NCBI GenBank assembly: GCA_019925095.2
Contig: CM034412.1
Location: 13,802,001-13,866,000 of the forward strand
Reading direction: 5' to 3'
DNA from: Dendrolimus kikuchii
Lineage: Eukaryota > Arthropoda > Insecta > Lepidoptera > Lasiocampidae
DNA: 64,000 nucleotides
Shown here: positions 12,345-23,447 of the stretch, one piece after another
Position numbering within the stretch: position 1 is the first letter of the stretch
How the letters are laid out: every line of letters begins with the position of its first letter
Notes under the pieces: model-generated
Databases searched by the model: none
The model's input: only the letters and a program-made list of their open reading frames with translations
What the model was told of the DNA's origin: nothing
Program-made: the position numbers and the translations under genes

Positions 12345-12660
12345 TTTTTTGGAGTTTATGGCTTGGCAGCTAGGCCTTTAAGCCATATCTTAGATTCAAC
12401 GTAGTTTCTTCATTTTCTTTAACATACGCGTAGCACAGCTGAACTGTAGGTTATCAGCTAGTGCCATTCAACGGAGTTTTTGTGACAACTCAAAAGGCCA
12501 CATTTTACTTTACAGTTCACATTTGTCACAAAACACATAATTACTACTCAAAAACTATCAATATCCTACAACTATTGTTCGTTTTAGAGTGATTTTACAC
12601 ATTTTTAGAAAATAAAACTGCACAGCACAACGTCCCCTTTCAATTCCCGCCAAAAACTCC
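12345..12660 (-). repeat. Interspersed repeat M
   Basis: Near-complete antisense copy starting GAGTTTATGGCTTGGCAGC. Confidence 0.78.
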
Positions 12661-12769
12661 CAGTGATGTTCTATGAGTCATGTAATGCACAGACTATTAA
12701 AACATCGACACTATACGTAAATAAATCAAAAGTAATCGATTTGAAAATAGAATAGATAAGTTAAATTGA

Positions 12770-13365
12770 TATATTTTTTTTTTTGTAAATGATGCATCTT
12801 AGTGATACAACATTAAAATTACAATCTAATCTAGGAAATAAGACTAATTTTTTACTTCCTATTCTATGTACACCGCTTCGCAACGTGTTGATGCTGTAAA
12901 GGAGAAAAAGCGGCAAGAAACTCCCCAGCAACACGTCTAGCTAAATATTGTTTTTCTTTATATTTCATATTCTATTTATATCTCAAATTCTTTTTTTTAA
13001 TAAGTTTTGTACAGAAGTATGTTACAGAATTACTTTTTGAAGAATTAATGGAGTTGTAGCAAACGATGCATACTCAATAAGACCAAGACAATAAAAGGAA
13101 AGAAAAATAATGTTATAGTTATAATAATGACATGACGTGCTAAAATGTTATGCTGCAATATGTCTCCACAAATTCCTTACAAGCATGGCAAGATAAAAAA
13201 AAAGTTATACAAAATTTAGTATAAAAGGTTGGAGCGAGCTGCTATGTAAATGATTTTTTGTCATTTAAGTATTCTTCAATAGTGTAGTATCCCTTTTTTA
13301 GCAAGATGCTTTTAAATTTAGTGAATGGCAGATCTAAGTTTTCACTCGGAATCTTATATAACTAA
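12770..13365 (-). repeat. LINE-derived repeat J with ORF2 C-terminus
   Basis: The minus strand reads IPSENLDLPFTKFKSILLKK then GYYTIEEYLNDKKSFT and stop, the end of a jockey-type ORF2. A ~450-bp 3' UTR follows with AACACGTTGCGAAGCGG. Confidence 0.75.
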
Positions 13366-13604
13366 TTGATCCGTCATCGAGCTGTCAAAAGTAAAATAAA
13401 TGCTTGGAAAGGTTATAGAAAATTACCGCAAACAAGTGCCAGTGAACAATTAAGACAACAATTAGATGAATTAGAAAGAATAGTAATATTTATTTATTTA
13501 TTAACTTACAAACATCGCTATCATTATAGTTGTCACCAATATGATAGCGTGGTACTCATAATACATTATATATACATATGCTGTCGTCATAACATATAAT
13601 ATTA

Positions 13605-14262
13605 CTAGCTGTCCCGGCAGACGTTGTTCTGCCATGAACAAATAAAATTTAGAACCCGATTCCAGCGCTACCTACCGGGTCCATTTTTTTTTTGGCCAGG
13701 GGAAATCCGTTTGAGGACTAAGCCGCGACAGGCACAGAAGCCTGGGGGCATGTTCGCGACACGTGTGAGTGTGTGGGATTCACCAGATCGGGGGTGGCAC
13801 TAACCTTTTTTTTTTGGCCAGGGGAAATCCGTTTGAAGACTAAGCCGCGACAGGCACAGAAGCCTGGGGGCATGTTCGCGACCCGTGTGAGTGTGTGGGA
13901 TTCGCCAGATCGGGCGTGGCACTAGCGTGCCCTGTCAGAACCGGTGCCACGCTATTGCCACGCCCCAGTTAGGAATACCCACTAAAACCCCTGGGTGTTC
14001 CGTCCTGCGCCTTATGCCAGGGCTACGTGATACGGGTTCCCCAACTCCGCGTGTCCTGGCAGGCGTGGGCCCCCCTCACTGGGCCTCCTTCTATGCCAGG
14101 GAACATATGGGTGGCACTAAGCTACCGGGTCCAAATGTAAGCTGGATAGCTTTCAAGTCGGATCAAACTGCACACGGTGTGCAAATTTGATTAAAATCGG
14201 TCAAGTAGTTTAGGAGTCCTACGCGGACAAACAACGTGACGGGTAATTTATATATATTAAGA
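13605..14262 (-). mobile_element. Helitron, family A, split by a LINE
   Basis: Outer parts 13605-13683 and 14134-14262 form one family A copy. The 438-bp LINE insert plus its duplicated target lies in the middle. Confidence 0.85.
13684..14121 (-). mobile_element. R1-type LINE 3' end inserted in a Helitron, 12-bp TSD
   Basis: A 438-bp insert begins with T-runs (antisense A-tail) and is flanked by CTACCGGGTCCA at 13672-13683 and 14122-14133. Its first 120 bp (13684-13804) are repeated directly at 13805-13924. Related to 26537-26856. Confidence 0.85.
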
Positions 14263-14274
14263 TATGCAGTTCTT

Positions 14275-14555
14275 GTGAATTCAGTCACAGTACAGATAAA
14301 AATGTCAATTTGTTGACATATCTTGTTCAATATTCGCAAGGCCTGTGTCATCGGCGCCTTATTAAGCAAGTTGGTCCTGCCGTATGGTACTACGAACATT
14401 GGTGGCTGCTTACGTCTCATCACAAAGTTCGCTGGGATGTTCAATTTGATTTCAGTTAATACATCTGGGTTAAGCAAGGTTTACCTCTTAATAATTTAAA
14501 TAATAGGAGACCAATGCAAACTTTCGTCTGGATGCCAAATTATTATACCCATCCA
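14275..14555. repeat. Repeat G
   Basis: Shares ATCGGCGCC, TACGAACATTGGTG and AACTTTCGTCTG with 47320-47440 and 48415-48515, which are two parts of one copy split by other repeats. Confidence 0.62.
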
Positions 14556-14767
14556 TGCCTAAGACAAACAAGGTGGGGTATATCAAAGGATAAACTGGGT
14601 AAACATCATAAAATCTTAGGTATAATAATTTTTTTTTTTGAGCAGAGTCTGGTTCTGTCAAAATGCTGTTGCACCAGCGTATATCATATAAAATTATATA
14701 ATTTGTAAGGCTGTTAGTTTGGACAGATTCCACTAATGAAAGACATCATCATCTTACATATCAGACA

Positions 14768-14992
14768 CTAGCTGTACCCGCGACGTCGTCCGCGTGGAAT
14801 TTGCTTTCAAAACCCTCCGATTTTGAAACATTCTTCATTGGTGCTCCGCTCCTATTGGTCTTAGCGTGATAATATATAGCCTATAGCTTTCCTCGATAAG
14901 TGGGCTATCCAACACTGAAAGAATTTTTCAAATCAGACCAGTAGTTCCTGAGATTAGCGCGTTCATTCAAACAATATTAGTATATTAGGCTA
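14768..14992 (-). mobile_element. Helitron, family B
   Basis: Starts CTAGCTGTACCCGCGACG on the plus strand after an A. The far end near 14992 (ATATTAGTATATTA) is slightly degraded. Confidence 0.78.
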
Positions 14993-15407
14993 CAACACTA
15001 ATACTTACATTTAAATATCGCGATATCTTTTGAATGAAACGTCCGAATTGAATAATTTAAAAAGTCATAGAAAGGTATTGAATGTGTCTTGAATATGGAG
15101 TAATTTATTTTGATAAGGATTAATACCAAGGTATAAAGTAAAGAGTTTTTGAAGTGCTGGCATTTTAATTATTTAAAAAAATAAAAGAAAACACTTATTG
15201 TGACATAACTACAATAGTTAGACCATATGGTTCTGCGATATTTTTTGTAGACAATTATATGTTCTGCAAAGTGGTAGTACATTGTTTTGTTCTATAATCA
15301 ATAGTTTTCGCAGCGCACGCCGTGTAAGGATTTTTTCGGGTAATTTTTTTACACCTTGGGTTACATTATTGGACTTTTAGTAAGGATCGCTAATTTTTTT
15401 TGAAAAT

Positions 15408-15546
15408 AGAATATAGCCTATAGCCTTCCTCGATGAATGTACTATTCAACACTGTAAGAATTTTTCAAATTAGACCAGCGGTTCGTGAGATTAGCGCGTT
15501 TAAACAAACAAACAAACAAACTCTTCAGCTTTATAATATTAGTATA
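15408..15546 (-). mobile_element. Helitron, family B, 5' part only
   Basis: Retains the end TTATAATATTAGTATAGA followed by T. The CTAG end is missing. Confidence 0.7.
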
Positions 15547-15595
15547 GATGAAGAACAATTTGTAGTCGATGTTAGCATCTACTACACTACTACAT

Positions 15596-15643
15596 CAAAT
15601 TTTTGCACATGATGATATTAGTATCATCATGTGCAAAAATTTG
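15596..15643. repeat. Perfect 22-bp inverted repeat with 4-nt loop
   Basis: CAAATTTTTGCACATGATGA plus TA at 15596-15617, loop TTAG, exact reverse complement at 15622-15643. Confidence 0.93.
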
Positions 15644-16429
15644 TTCCGTGGATTGTGTCCAGATCGTAATCTTAAAGATATTACAGTAAATATTATTTGG
15701 AGGTCTTCAGGTTGAAATGAAATACTGTTGTGTGTTTCAATTGCAGTGCAGGAATGCATATTTATTTTATAAAAATGCTGCTTAATATTTTATAATACAG
15801 CACACGTTTAGATGCTAAACGAAATATCACATTTAATCATAATAAGCGCACTCGAGCGATTGCACGTGGTGCAGCGTGGAAGGGACACACGGGGGACCGA
15901 CTAGGAGCGCGCGCTTGCCAATCATATTTTGCAGTTTGCAAACGGCCGCCGTGGTGATCGGACGTCTGCGGTTACAATTCTCTACTCATCACTTGATTAT
16001 TAACCTAAGTTGCCGCAAAGGATATGGTTAGATCGTTTTATACCAAATGACTTTTTCCTGAGATCTTTCGGTAAAAATATACCTCCCACATGTTATAGCA
16101 AAGATTCTTAATTGTTGGTATGTAATTAGTGTAATTCGGTATATAATTCTACTCAACTCCCTCGGAAATGGCTTGTTTTGCTAGAGTATCAGCTTTTTCG
16201 TTGTCCCGCAGACCAACATGTGGTGGATGATCACTTCAGGTCATGGTCAGGTAAAGACCTGAGTTTTGGACTTGTAAAAGAAGACCCAAAATGATGTAGG
16301 CTACCATTGATCCTCTTGCCAAAGACATCAATACATATAATAAAATTGTAGAGGTCGAATTTCTGTACAATAAAAAAAAATGCTAAAAACCGAGTCAGGG
16401 GGATGTAAGAAGTGAAATAGAACTAATTT
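15644..16429. other. No gene recognised
   Basis: Contains a GC-rich patch (15840-15970, GGACACACGGGGGACCG) of unknown origin and otherwise plain sequence. Confidence 0.45.
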
Positions 16430-16648
16430 AGATTTTTTTCAAATTTTTTGTTTCTCTGTTTGTCTGTCCGTATGTCTTGTGTGGGCTAATCTCCGAAACG
16501 ACTGGACCGATTTAAATGAATTTTTGTATGGTGGTAGCTTATATCTCTGATCAACATACAGGATACTTTTGATCCCGAAAAATTAAAGAGTTCTCGTAGG
16601 ATTGTTAAAAAACCGCACCACGCGGACAAAGTCGCGGGCATTAGCTAG
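16430..16648 (+). mobile_element. Helitron-like 3' part
   Basis: Ends CGCGGACAAAGTCGCGGGCATTAGCTAG followed by T, with the stem CGCG-GACAAAGT-CGCG. The 5' limit is uncertain. Confidence 0.65.
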
Positions 16649-16777
16649 TCGTCGTCAGCCATTTGCAGTCCACTGCTGGACGTGGGTCTCCCCAAGACGG
16701 CGCCACTCATCCATCAGCTAGTAGTAGTATAAAAATCTAGTAAATTTATTTTGCATGCGCTCCAATATGAGACTACA

Positions 16778-16885
16778 TACATACATAGCTTCAGGCCAGT
16801 TCCCTTGCGGGGTAGGCACGAACAACAGAGCGCCATTCAGGCTTGTTCTTACACACCTCACACGCTTCTTTGACATTCATAGAAT
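16778..16885 (-). mobile_element. ATGT-tailed LINE fragment (short)
   Basis: A tail of CATACATACAT is followed by the antisense LINE end (CAGTTCCCTTGCGGGGTAGG and so on). Only the last ~100 bp is present. Confidence 0.8.
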
Positions 16886-16922
16886 CTACTAAAAATGGTG
16901 ATTTGAGAAATAATTAGTTAAA

Positions 16923-16974
16923 CACGCACACACACACACGCACACACAAACACACACGCACAAACACACACGCA

Positions 16975-17024
<50 letters not shown>

Positions 17025-17042
17025 TACACATACACATACACA
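16923..17042. repeat. (CA)n microsatellite
   Basis: About 120 bp of CA repeats with GCACAAACA variants at the left and CATACA at the right. Confidence 0.95.
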
Positions 17043-17256
17043 TTGTATTAATGTTAAAAAATAATAGTAATTGAGCATTGGAAGAGCAACGACACCTATT
17101 ATAATACAGGTTTTTACCTAGTTTTAGGTGTCGAAGCCCTCATATTATATTAGATTTAGATCAAACTTTATTGTCTTTTATACTGTTACTTTTACTTTTA
17201 TATATGTTTTACTGAATAAATTATTCTAAAATTAAATTATTCTAAATTATTCATAG

Positions 17257-17538
17257 CTCTTGTCACGATACTATATTTATATAATACTAATAGGATTATT
17301 GGAAAAGCATTATTGGTTAGCCGAATACGTCATCGCAGCAATACGTATATACAGAACACTTAAAAACAATGGCTCGGTGCTATCTTTCCTTTTTATTAAT
17401 AGCGGCATTACTTTGATTAATAGCACTTTCTGGACCCCAGGGATCCTATTAAAAATATTCCCCTTCTTAAGAGACTTGGCCGACCCAATATTTTACATCT
17501 ATCTTGTTGGCAGTACAGCATTTTTATTAAAGAAATAA
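17257..17538 (+). other. Unrecognised 93-codon open frame with two membrane-like segments
   Basis: No ATG occurs in it, so if coding it is an exon; an AG ends just before (TTCATAG|CTC). The end reads FWTPGILLKIFPFLRDLADP and IFYIYLVGSTAFLLKK. WTP followed by DPIFY recalls TM6-TM7 of a GPCR, but I do not recognise a family and no partner exon was found. Could be chance. Confidence 0.25.
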
Positions 17539-17719
17539 ATTACTTTATGTGTAATTAAAATTATTTATTGGTCTCCAGTTATAAGATTAACAAGTACAAT
17601 AGACCATAGTGATTAATTAAACATTATGCGACAATCATTATTGGGGAGTACAAATTATAAACTGTGTTACCGCTGAGTAAGTTCACGAGCCGAAGTTAAA
17701 AGCATCAAAAAGATAGATT

Positions 17720-18038
17720 TTTTTTATTTTTATTATAGGAGATCAGCAGACAGGCAGACGGCCCACTTGATGGAAAGCGGTTACCATCGCCTATCGAAAA
17801 TTACAACACCAAAGTTGCTACACATGCGCTGCTGATCTCTTAAGGGAGACTGGAACTTGGTCACTAATGCCGGAACTCAACTTAAGGTTGTTATGGCGAC
17901 ATAGTGTAGACCAGGGTTGGTAGCCATCCAGTCGGGAAAATGCCCTACCACCTGGCTGTGGGTTGTTAAGTCGCCTCGTATGACAGTCCGCCCGGCTGCA
18001 GGAAATTGTATTCTTTCTCCGTTCCTACACGGATAAAA
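17720..18038 (-). repeat. SINE-like family S
   Basis: Full-length copy; T-run and TTATAGGAG at the left, TTCCTACACGGATAAA at the right. Confidence 0.8.
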
Positions 18039-18289
18039 TTAGCGGAGATGAGTGTTTCGAACTACCTTTGAAATAATTAGTAAATACACAAAAAATGAGT
18101 TCGTACATAACCAATTAGACAGTATATGTAAAAATTAGAGATGTGCCGGCTAGTCGGTAAAGCCGACTAACCGGCCACTACCGTATTCGGTGACTGTTCG
18201 GCAATGAGCGCCGACTATCCGGCTTCTTACTTTGTAGTGTATAATCTATACTTTACTAATACATTGTAGGTAATTCATACACGAGACTT

Positions 18290-18675
18290 TTGGAGAGCTT
18301 ACCTGGGGCCATGGGAAGACAAACACGTAGAAGCCCCTGGACAAATTTAATGTAAATGTGGCGTAAGACTGACCAGCGATTATCCCTGTCTACACCATAT
18401 AAAAATGCACTCAAGGACAAGCCCCGGCCAGTGTAGGACTGTCATGGGAAATGAGAATAAAAGGTTCCGGGCTATTGGGGTGAACTGCAAGTGGTACAAG
18501 GGGTCTGGGAATATAGGGACTATCGCGTCGGCCCGTCGCAATGTTCAGGGAACATGGAAAAACGGGCAGACGGTGACTCGCCACTCCCTGCATGGGTCCC
18601 AAAAAATGCCATAGAAGACAGAGGCAACATGGGTGTGAGTGGCTAAGGGGTGTAGAGAGGTTCACCGAAGCTACT
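18290..18675 (+). repeat. Repeat D (LINE 3' end-like)
   Basis: Shares GACAAGCCCCGGCCAGTGTA and CGTCGGCCCGTCGCAATGTT with copies at 20320, 25030 and 33390. No protein domain recognised. Confidence 0.68.
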
Positions 18676-18680
18676 TCTGA

Positions 18681-18786
18681 CATACATACATACATAACTT
18701 CACGCCAGTTCCCTTGCGGGGTAGGCACGAACAACAAAGCGCCATTTAGGCTTATTCTTACACACCTCACTTTCTTTTTGACATGA
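18681..18786 (-). mobile_element. ATGT-tailed LINE fragment (short) inside hAT-like element
   Basis: About 105 bp of antisense LINE end, inserted in the interior of the hAT-like element at 18136-19291. Confidence 0.8.
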
Positions 18787-18841
18787 TTAATTTTAATTGA
18801 GTTCTTTCACTTTAATGAACAATAACAGTAATAATATCTTT

Positions 18842-19076
18842 AAAAAAATTTTTATTGCAGGAGTTCAGCAGACAGGCAGACGGCCCACTTGATGGAAAGC
18901 GATTACCATCGCCTATGGACATATGCAACACCAAAGTTGCTACAAATGCGCTGCTGATCTCTTAAGGGAGACTGGAGCCTGCTCACAAATGCCGGAAAAC
19001 AACTCAAGGTTGTTATGGTGACATTCTTTAGACCAGGGGTGGTAGCCATCCAGTCGGGCAAATGCCCTACCACCTG
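18842..19076 (-). repeat. SINE-like family S, truncated
   Basis: Ends at CCTACCACCTGG, inside the hAT-like element. Confidence 0.78.
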
Positions 19077-19324
19077 GAAAAAATACTTCTTACATAAAAA
19101 CACCGCCCTGAGACCCGTACAAAAGTAAAAATCAAGAAACAATGCGAAGTAAACAAAAGAAGTTGATACTTGCGCGCGAATCAGCTATAACCGAAGCGTC
19201 ACGGAAATGACTGAAACCGTGATCGGCTAGTCGGCCTCTTTACAACCGACTAATCGGCTAGTCGGCCAAACTCATAATCGGCACATCTCTAGTAAAAAAC
19301 AGAGACAGCAACATTATTTATTAA

Positions 19325-19675
19325 ATAAAAATAAAAATAGTTTAAAAAACAAAAACTAAAAAAATACGCTTTTATAGAAAATCCAACTAAAAAATAGAAA
19401 ATAAATTTGAATTAAAAATAGTCTAAGAAAAAATGATTTTATTGTAAAAAAAAAGCGTGAGGTGCTTTTCAGGATATTATCAGAATAACCCTTCTACTCA
19501 TATCTGTTCATAAAATATTTATAACTATTGATACCATGCACCCCACGTTTTTTTACAATAATTTTTTTTTTCTTACACTATTTTTAATTCAAGTTTATTA
19601 AAATTTATTTTCTATTTTTTAGTTAGATTTTCTATAAAAGCGTTTTTTTTTTTAGTTTTTTATAACTATTATTTT
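19325..19675. repeat. Fold-back element with ~140-bp arms
   Basis: The left arm (19325-19465) and right arm (19540-19675) are reverse complements, sharing ACGCTTTTATAGAAAATC, AAAATAGAAAATAAATTT and the inner GTGAGGTGC/GCACCCCAC. Spacer ~75 bp. Just right of the hAT-like element. Confidence 0.8.
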
Positions 19676-19949
19676 TCATTTTTTTGTGATTATTTAGTGA
19701 TTTAATTCCCTTCTCCGTGAAAACTTTGAAAAAAGAATTAAATACACTCTTATGATAAAATGGAACGTTATGTAAAAATAAGCTTTTTTAAAAAGGTTTT
19801 TAAATACAAGCTTTTGAGATCCTGCATATCATGTAGCAGCAGAGTGCTAGCCAAGACAAGTAAAACGAGCCCAAACACGACGGGTCTATCTTGTTCAGTA
19901 CAGGAATTCCTATGGCCACCTTCCGACTCCATCATCAGATCAGCTCCAT

Positions 19950-20075
19950 GGTACCATATTATTGCATTGTTGTGTTCGGTTATATTTGTACCTGTGTTAT
20001 ACGTATTTGTATAGTTCTAATAAACACTATAATAATTCCAACGGCATTTTAATTCGAGTCTCGCTAAATCGTAAA
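19950..20075 (+). mobile_element. LTR of family L, 3' fragment
   Basis: Retains GTTATATTTGTACCTGTGTT, AATAAACACT and CGGCATTTTAATTCGAGTCT. The TATA half is absent. Confidence 0.68.
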
Positions 20076-20319
20076 AATACAATTTCCTGTATAACCCACA
20101 GTCCGGTGGTAGAGTAGATAGCTAGATAACACTTTAATGTACACCATTACAGAAAACTTATGAACTATTATTATTCTAATTGTGTTCAAAGGGCAGTCTT
20201 ATCGCTAAAAAGCGATATTTTCCAGACAACCCGTGGCAAGAATATTTCTGATTAGGAGTGGCGACAGTGGTTTACATATCTATTGTACGATTACTTACAT
20301 TTTAATAATAAATATATAA

Positions 20320-20875
20320 CCCGCAGGGGGGCTTTGTGGCGAAGCCTTAGGTGAGTAGCGACACCTCGTACCTGACTCCGGAGGCCAAGGCAAGGCCCCC
20401 GCCTCTGTGCCTGTCTTAACTAGCCGGCACGGTGTGGAGATCGCTAGAGCTAAGACTTAAGCTCTAGGGGTGGAAGTGATAAATGGCATCACATCACACC
20501 CATGTTGCCCCTGTTCTATGGCATCTTTTGGGGCCCATGCAGTGGCGACTCACCGTCTGCCCAGTTTTCCATGATCCCTGAACATTGCGACGGGCAGACG
20601 CCATAGTCCCCTTATTCCCAGACCCCCAGTACCACTAGCAGTTCACCTCAATAGCCCGGTACTTTTTGTCCTCATTTCCCACAATAATCCTACACTGGCC
20701 GGGGCTTGTCCTTGGGTGCATTACTACCTATATATGGTGTAGACAGGGATAATAGCCGGTCAGTGTCACGCCACATTTACATTAAATTTGTCAAGGGGCC
20801 TCTACGTGTTGGCCTTCCCATGGCCCCACGCAAGCCCTCCAAAAGTCCGGCCATTTTTATGGCCCGTGGTCTTGA
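20320..20875 (-). repeat. Repeat D, longest copy
   Basis: Antisense; includes the block GGCTTCGCCACAAAGCCCCC side (20330-20460) lacking in other copies. Confidence 0.7.
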
Positions 20876-20959
20876 AAGATATACAGTACAATATATAACT
20901 ATACTATATATACATACACAAGATAAAGTAATAAAATGCAACTGTTTAAACATAATGAA

Positions 20960-21371
20960 TATGTCTCTTTTCTTTCACCATATCCCAATTACTTGGGGTC
21001 GGCACAATATGTCCTTTCCTTCCACACTCTTCTATTCTGACATACCTCTTCTGTCACACCGCATATCATCATATCATCCTTCACACAATCCATCCATCTT
21101 TTTTTGGTCTACCTTTAAATTTGTACCCATCCATCTTGTAGTTTAACATTCTTTTTGTCACGTGACTTTCATCCCTCCTCATTATATGCCCATACCAACT
21201 TAATCTTCTTCCTCTCAATTTTTCAGTCACAGGTGCAACTTTCAAAGATCCCCTTACGTACTCATTTCTCACCTTATCCATTCTTGTAACACCACACATC
21301 CATCTCAACATTCTCATCTCAGCTGAGTGGAGACGTTTGTAGTTTATCACTTTAGTGGCCCAACATTCCAA
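20960..21371 (-). pseudogene. LINE ORF2 C-terminus with homopolymer frameshift
   Basis: The minus strand reads WATKVINYKRLHSAEMRML, RRLSWYGHIMRRDESHV and YKFKGRPKK, then shifts by one base at an A-run (21101-21107). It resumes as RWMDCVKDDM, CQNRRVWKERTYCADPK and a stop. Third RTE-like family in the window. Confidence 0.82.
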
Positions 21372-21560
21372 AGTTGGACAGCCTTAACCGTGAAAGAATT
21401 ATTGAAAAACATTGTATTATGAATGGGAGTAATAAGTCTATATTGACTGGAAGGGCGTAAATTGTGAGAGCAAGAAATAAATTCCAAGCGTTCTTTAAGG
21501 TATTATGGAGTAGTAGGGATTAGTACAATACTATAAAGCAATGAAAGAATGTGAACCACT
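21365..21560 (-). pseudogene. Jockey-like LINE ORF2 fragment
   Basis: The minus strand reads HILSLLYSIVLIPTTP, a stop, YLKERLEFISCSHNLRPSSQ and NNSFTVKAVQLW. Same family as 4402-4734. It joins directly to the third RTE-like LINE at ~21365. Confidence 0.75.
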
Positions 21561-21825
21561 TGAGTTTTTTACGAAATTCAGAACCGTGGTCATACTTACG
21601 TAACCATTATAGATAGATGTAATAGATTTAAGATTTTGAAAAAGAAAGAAAAGAAAAGAAGTAGAAACAAAAACAAAAAAGAAATAAAATAAAAAATACT
21701 TTTATTTTCTATAGTAGTAAAATTAGCAAATAAAATAGACAAGAGAAAAGAAAGACTCTGTCTTGCAAAATGACGGAGGAGACGGCTATTTAAAAAAAAC
21801 CCTTATAGATAAAAAGTATTTTCCC

Positions 21826-22032
21826 ATCTAGGCGGTTACCACCCCTGATCTAGGGTATGCCGCCATGGCAACCTTGAGTTGTGTTCCGACATTAGTGGCC
21901 AGGTTCCAGTCACCCTTAAGAGAGCAACAGCGCATTTGTAACGTCTTTGGTGTTCCAAATGTCCATAGGCGATGGTAACCGCTTTCCATCAGGCGAGTCG
22001 TCTGCCTGTCTGCTGAACTCAAACAATAAAAA
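21826..22032 (+). repeat. SINE-like family S, truncated
   Basis: Sense copy ending GTCTGCTGAACTCAAACAATAAAAA. Confidence 0.78.
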
Positions 22033-22812
22033 ACAATTAGTGGTCATTAGTGGTCGAGATTCGACCATAATAATTAATTTAAATTATAACTTTGAACATT
22101 ATTAACGTTCTGTTGTCAAAGACTGTATACTTCTGTAATCACAGATTTCGCCAAGGCTACACTATTTGACTTTAACAATAAACAAAAGAGTATATATGTG
22201 TGTGTGTATCCATGGTAGTGTGTGTAATGTTTTTTTATTGATTTAATGTATTTCTTATGCATAATTTTAAAAAAATATTAGCATTCTGCACTTCTTCTCT
22301 ATATAAACTACTAGCTGTCCCGGCAGACGTTGTTCTGCCCTCAAGAAATAAAATTTAGAACCCGATTTCAGCGCCACCTACCGAGTCCAAATGTAAGCTA
22401 TCTTTCAAGTCGGATCAAACTGCACACGGTGTGCAAATTTGATCAAAATCGGTCAAGTAGTTTAGGAGTCCATCGCGGACAAACAACGTGACACGTAATT
22501 TATATATGTTAAGACTAGCTGTCCCGGCAGACGTTGTTCTGCCCTCAAGAAATAAAATTTAGAACCCGATTCCGGCGCCACCTACCGGGTCCAAACGTAA
22601 GCTATCCTATCTTTCAAGTCGGATCAAACTGCACACGGTGTGCAAATTTGATTAAAATCAGTCAAGTAGTTTAGGAGTCCATCGCGGACAAACAACGTGA
22701 CACCTAATTTATATATATTAAGATAAGTGTGCGAAATTTCATACTCCTCCGTCCGCGCCATTTTCGTAAAAAGGGTACGAAGTTTTTGCTTCACGTATTA
22801 ATATAATGATTT
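22033..22812. repeat. Long interspersed repeat H, copy 1
   Basis: Parts 22033-22310 and 22724-22812 match 54140-54471 (AAGACT, ATCACAGATTTCGCC, CAATAAACAAAAGAGTATAT, GTGCGAAATTTCATACTCC). It is interrupted by the Helitron pair. Family unknown. Confidence 0.75.
22311..22723 (-). mobile_element. Two head-to-tail Helitron copies (family A)
   Basis: Copies span 22311-22514 and 22515-22723 and abut with no base between. Read on the minus strand each starts TCTTAA and ends CTAG, with a hairpin GGCAGAACAACGTCTGCC just before the end. The pair sits between A and T with no TSD. The related repeat at 54150-54471 holds the same site empty. Confidence 0.9.
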
Positions 22813-23079
22813 ACGAAGATAGGTTTAGTTTTATTTATAATTTAGTTTATTTTTAATTACCCATATAATACTATTTTTAAGATAGTTTAGTTTATTATTT
22901 CATTTTATTTTTATAAAGATGTAAATTAATATTCATTAGTAATTTATATTAGTACATTATGGTACTAGTGTGTAACATTGGTGATTACCGCCGAGGCGCC
23001 ATTGAGACTCGAGCCGTAGGCGAGGGTCTTAAGAGAGCCGAGGACGGTAATCATCAATACACACGTGTATCATACGACG

Positions 23080-23447
23080 TTTTTCAACACACTTGTGAAT
23101 AAAATAACAACAAAAACTCATTTTATTTAGTAGATAAAAAAAGTTATATATGAGTGAAAGTTTTATTTATTAAACACGTACGAGTTAAAATTATCTATTT
23201 AAATAAGAAGTTGCATGAAATGAGCAAGCAATAGGAACATTAATTTATTTGTTCTATAGAACACGATCTTTTTTTTTTGAATAAAAACTTTTTTAAGAAC
23301 AAAGCAACTCAACCAATAAAATTAAAAAAAAATCTATAACTCACTAGTGAGTTATAATGTTTTTTAGTCACAGTTTGATTATGGGTGTCATTCTGTGCCT
23401 AATTGCGGTGACCATAGAGCCACTTTATGAGCAAGTGTGTTGAAAAA
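23080..23447. mobile_element. TIR element, 16-bp ends
   Basis: TTTTTCAACACACTTG at 23080-23095 is inverted at 23432-23447. No frame inside. Confidence 0.65.

Larger units (their letters stand above)
18136..19291. mobile_element. hAT-like non-autonomous element
   Basis: The TIR TAGAGATGTGCCG at 18136-18148 is inverted at 19279-19291. It is flanked by GTAAAAAT (18128-18135) and GTAAAAAA (19292-19299), an 8-bp target duplication with one mismatch. Sub-terminal GCCGACTA/TAGTCGGC repeats lie at both ends. The interior holds other repeats and no transposase. Confidence 0.82.

Noticed and set aside
15596..15643. microRNA precursor
   Set aside because: A 22-bp stem with a 4-nt loop is too short for a normal animal pre-miRNA and no flanking stem extends it.
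18405..18786. Several ~65-120 codon frames on both strands
   Set aside because: They lie in repeat D and the LINE tail and recur in other repeat copies; no protein family resemblance.
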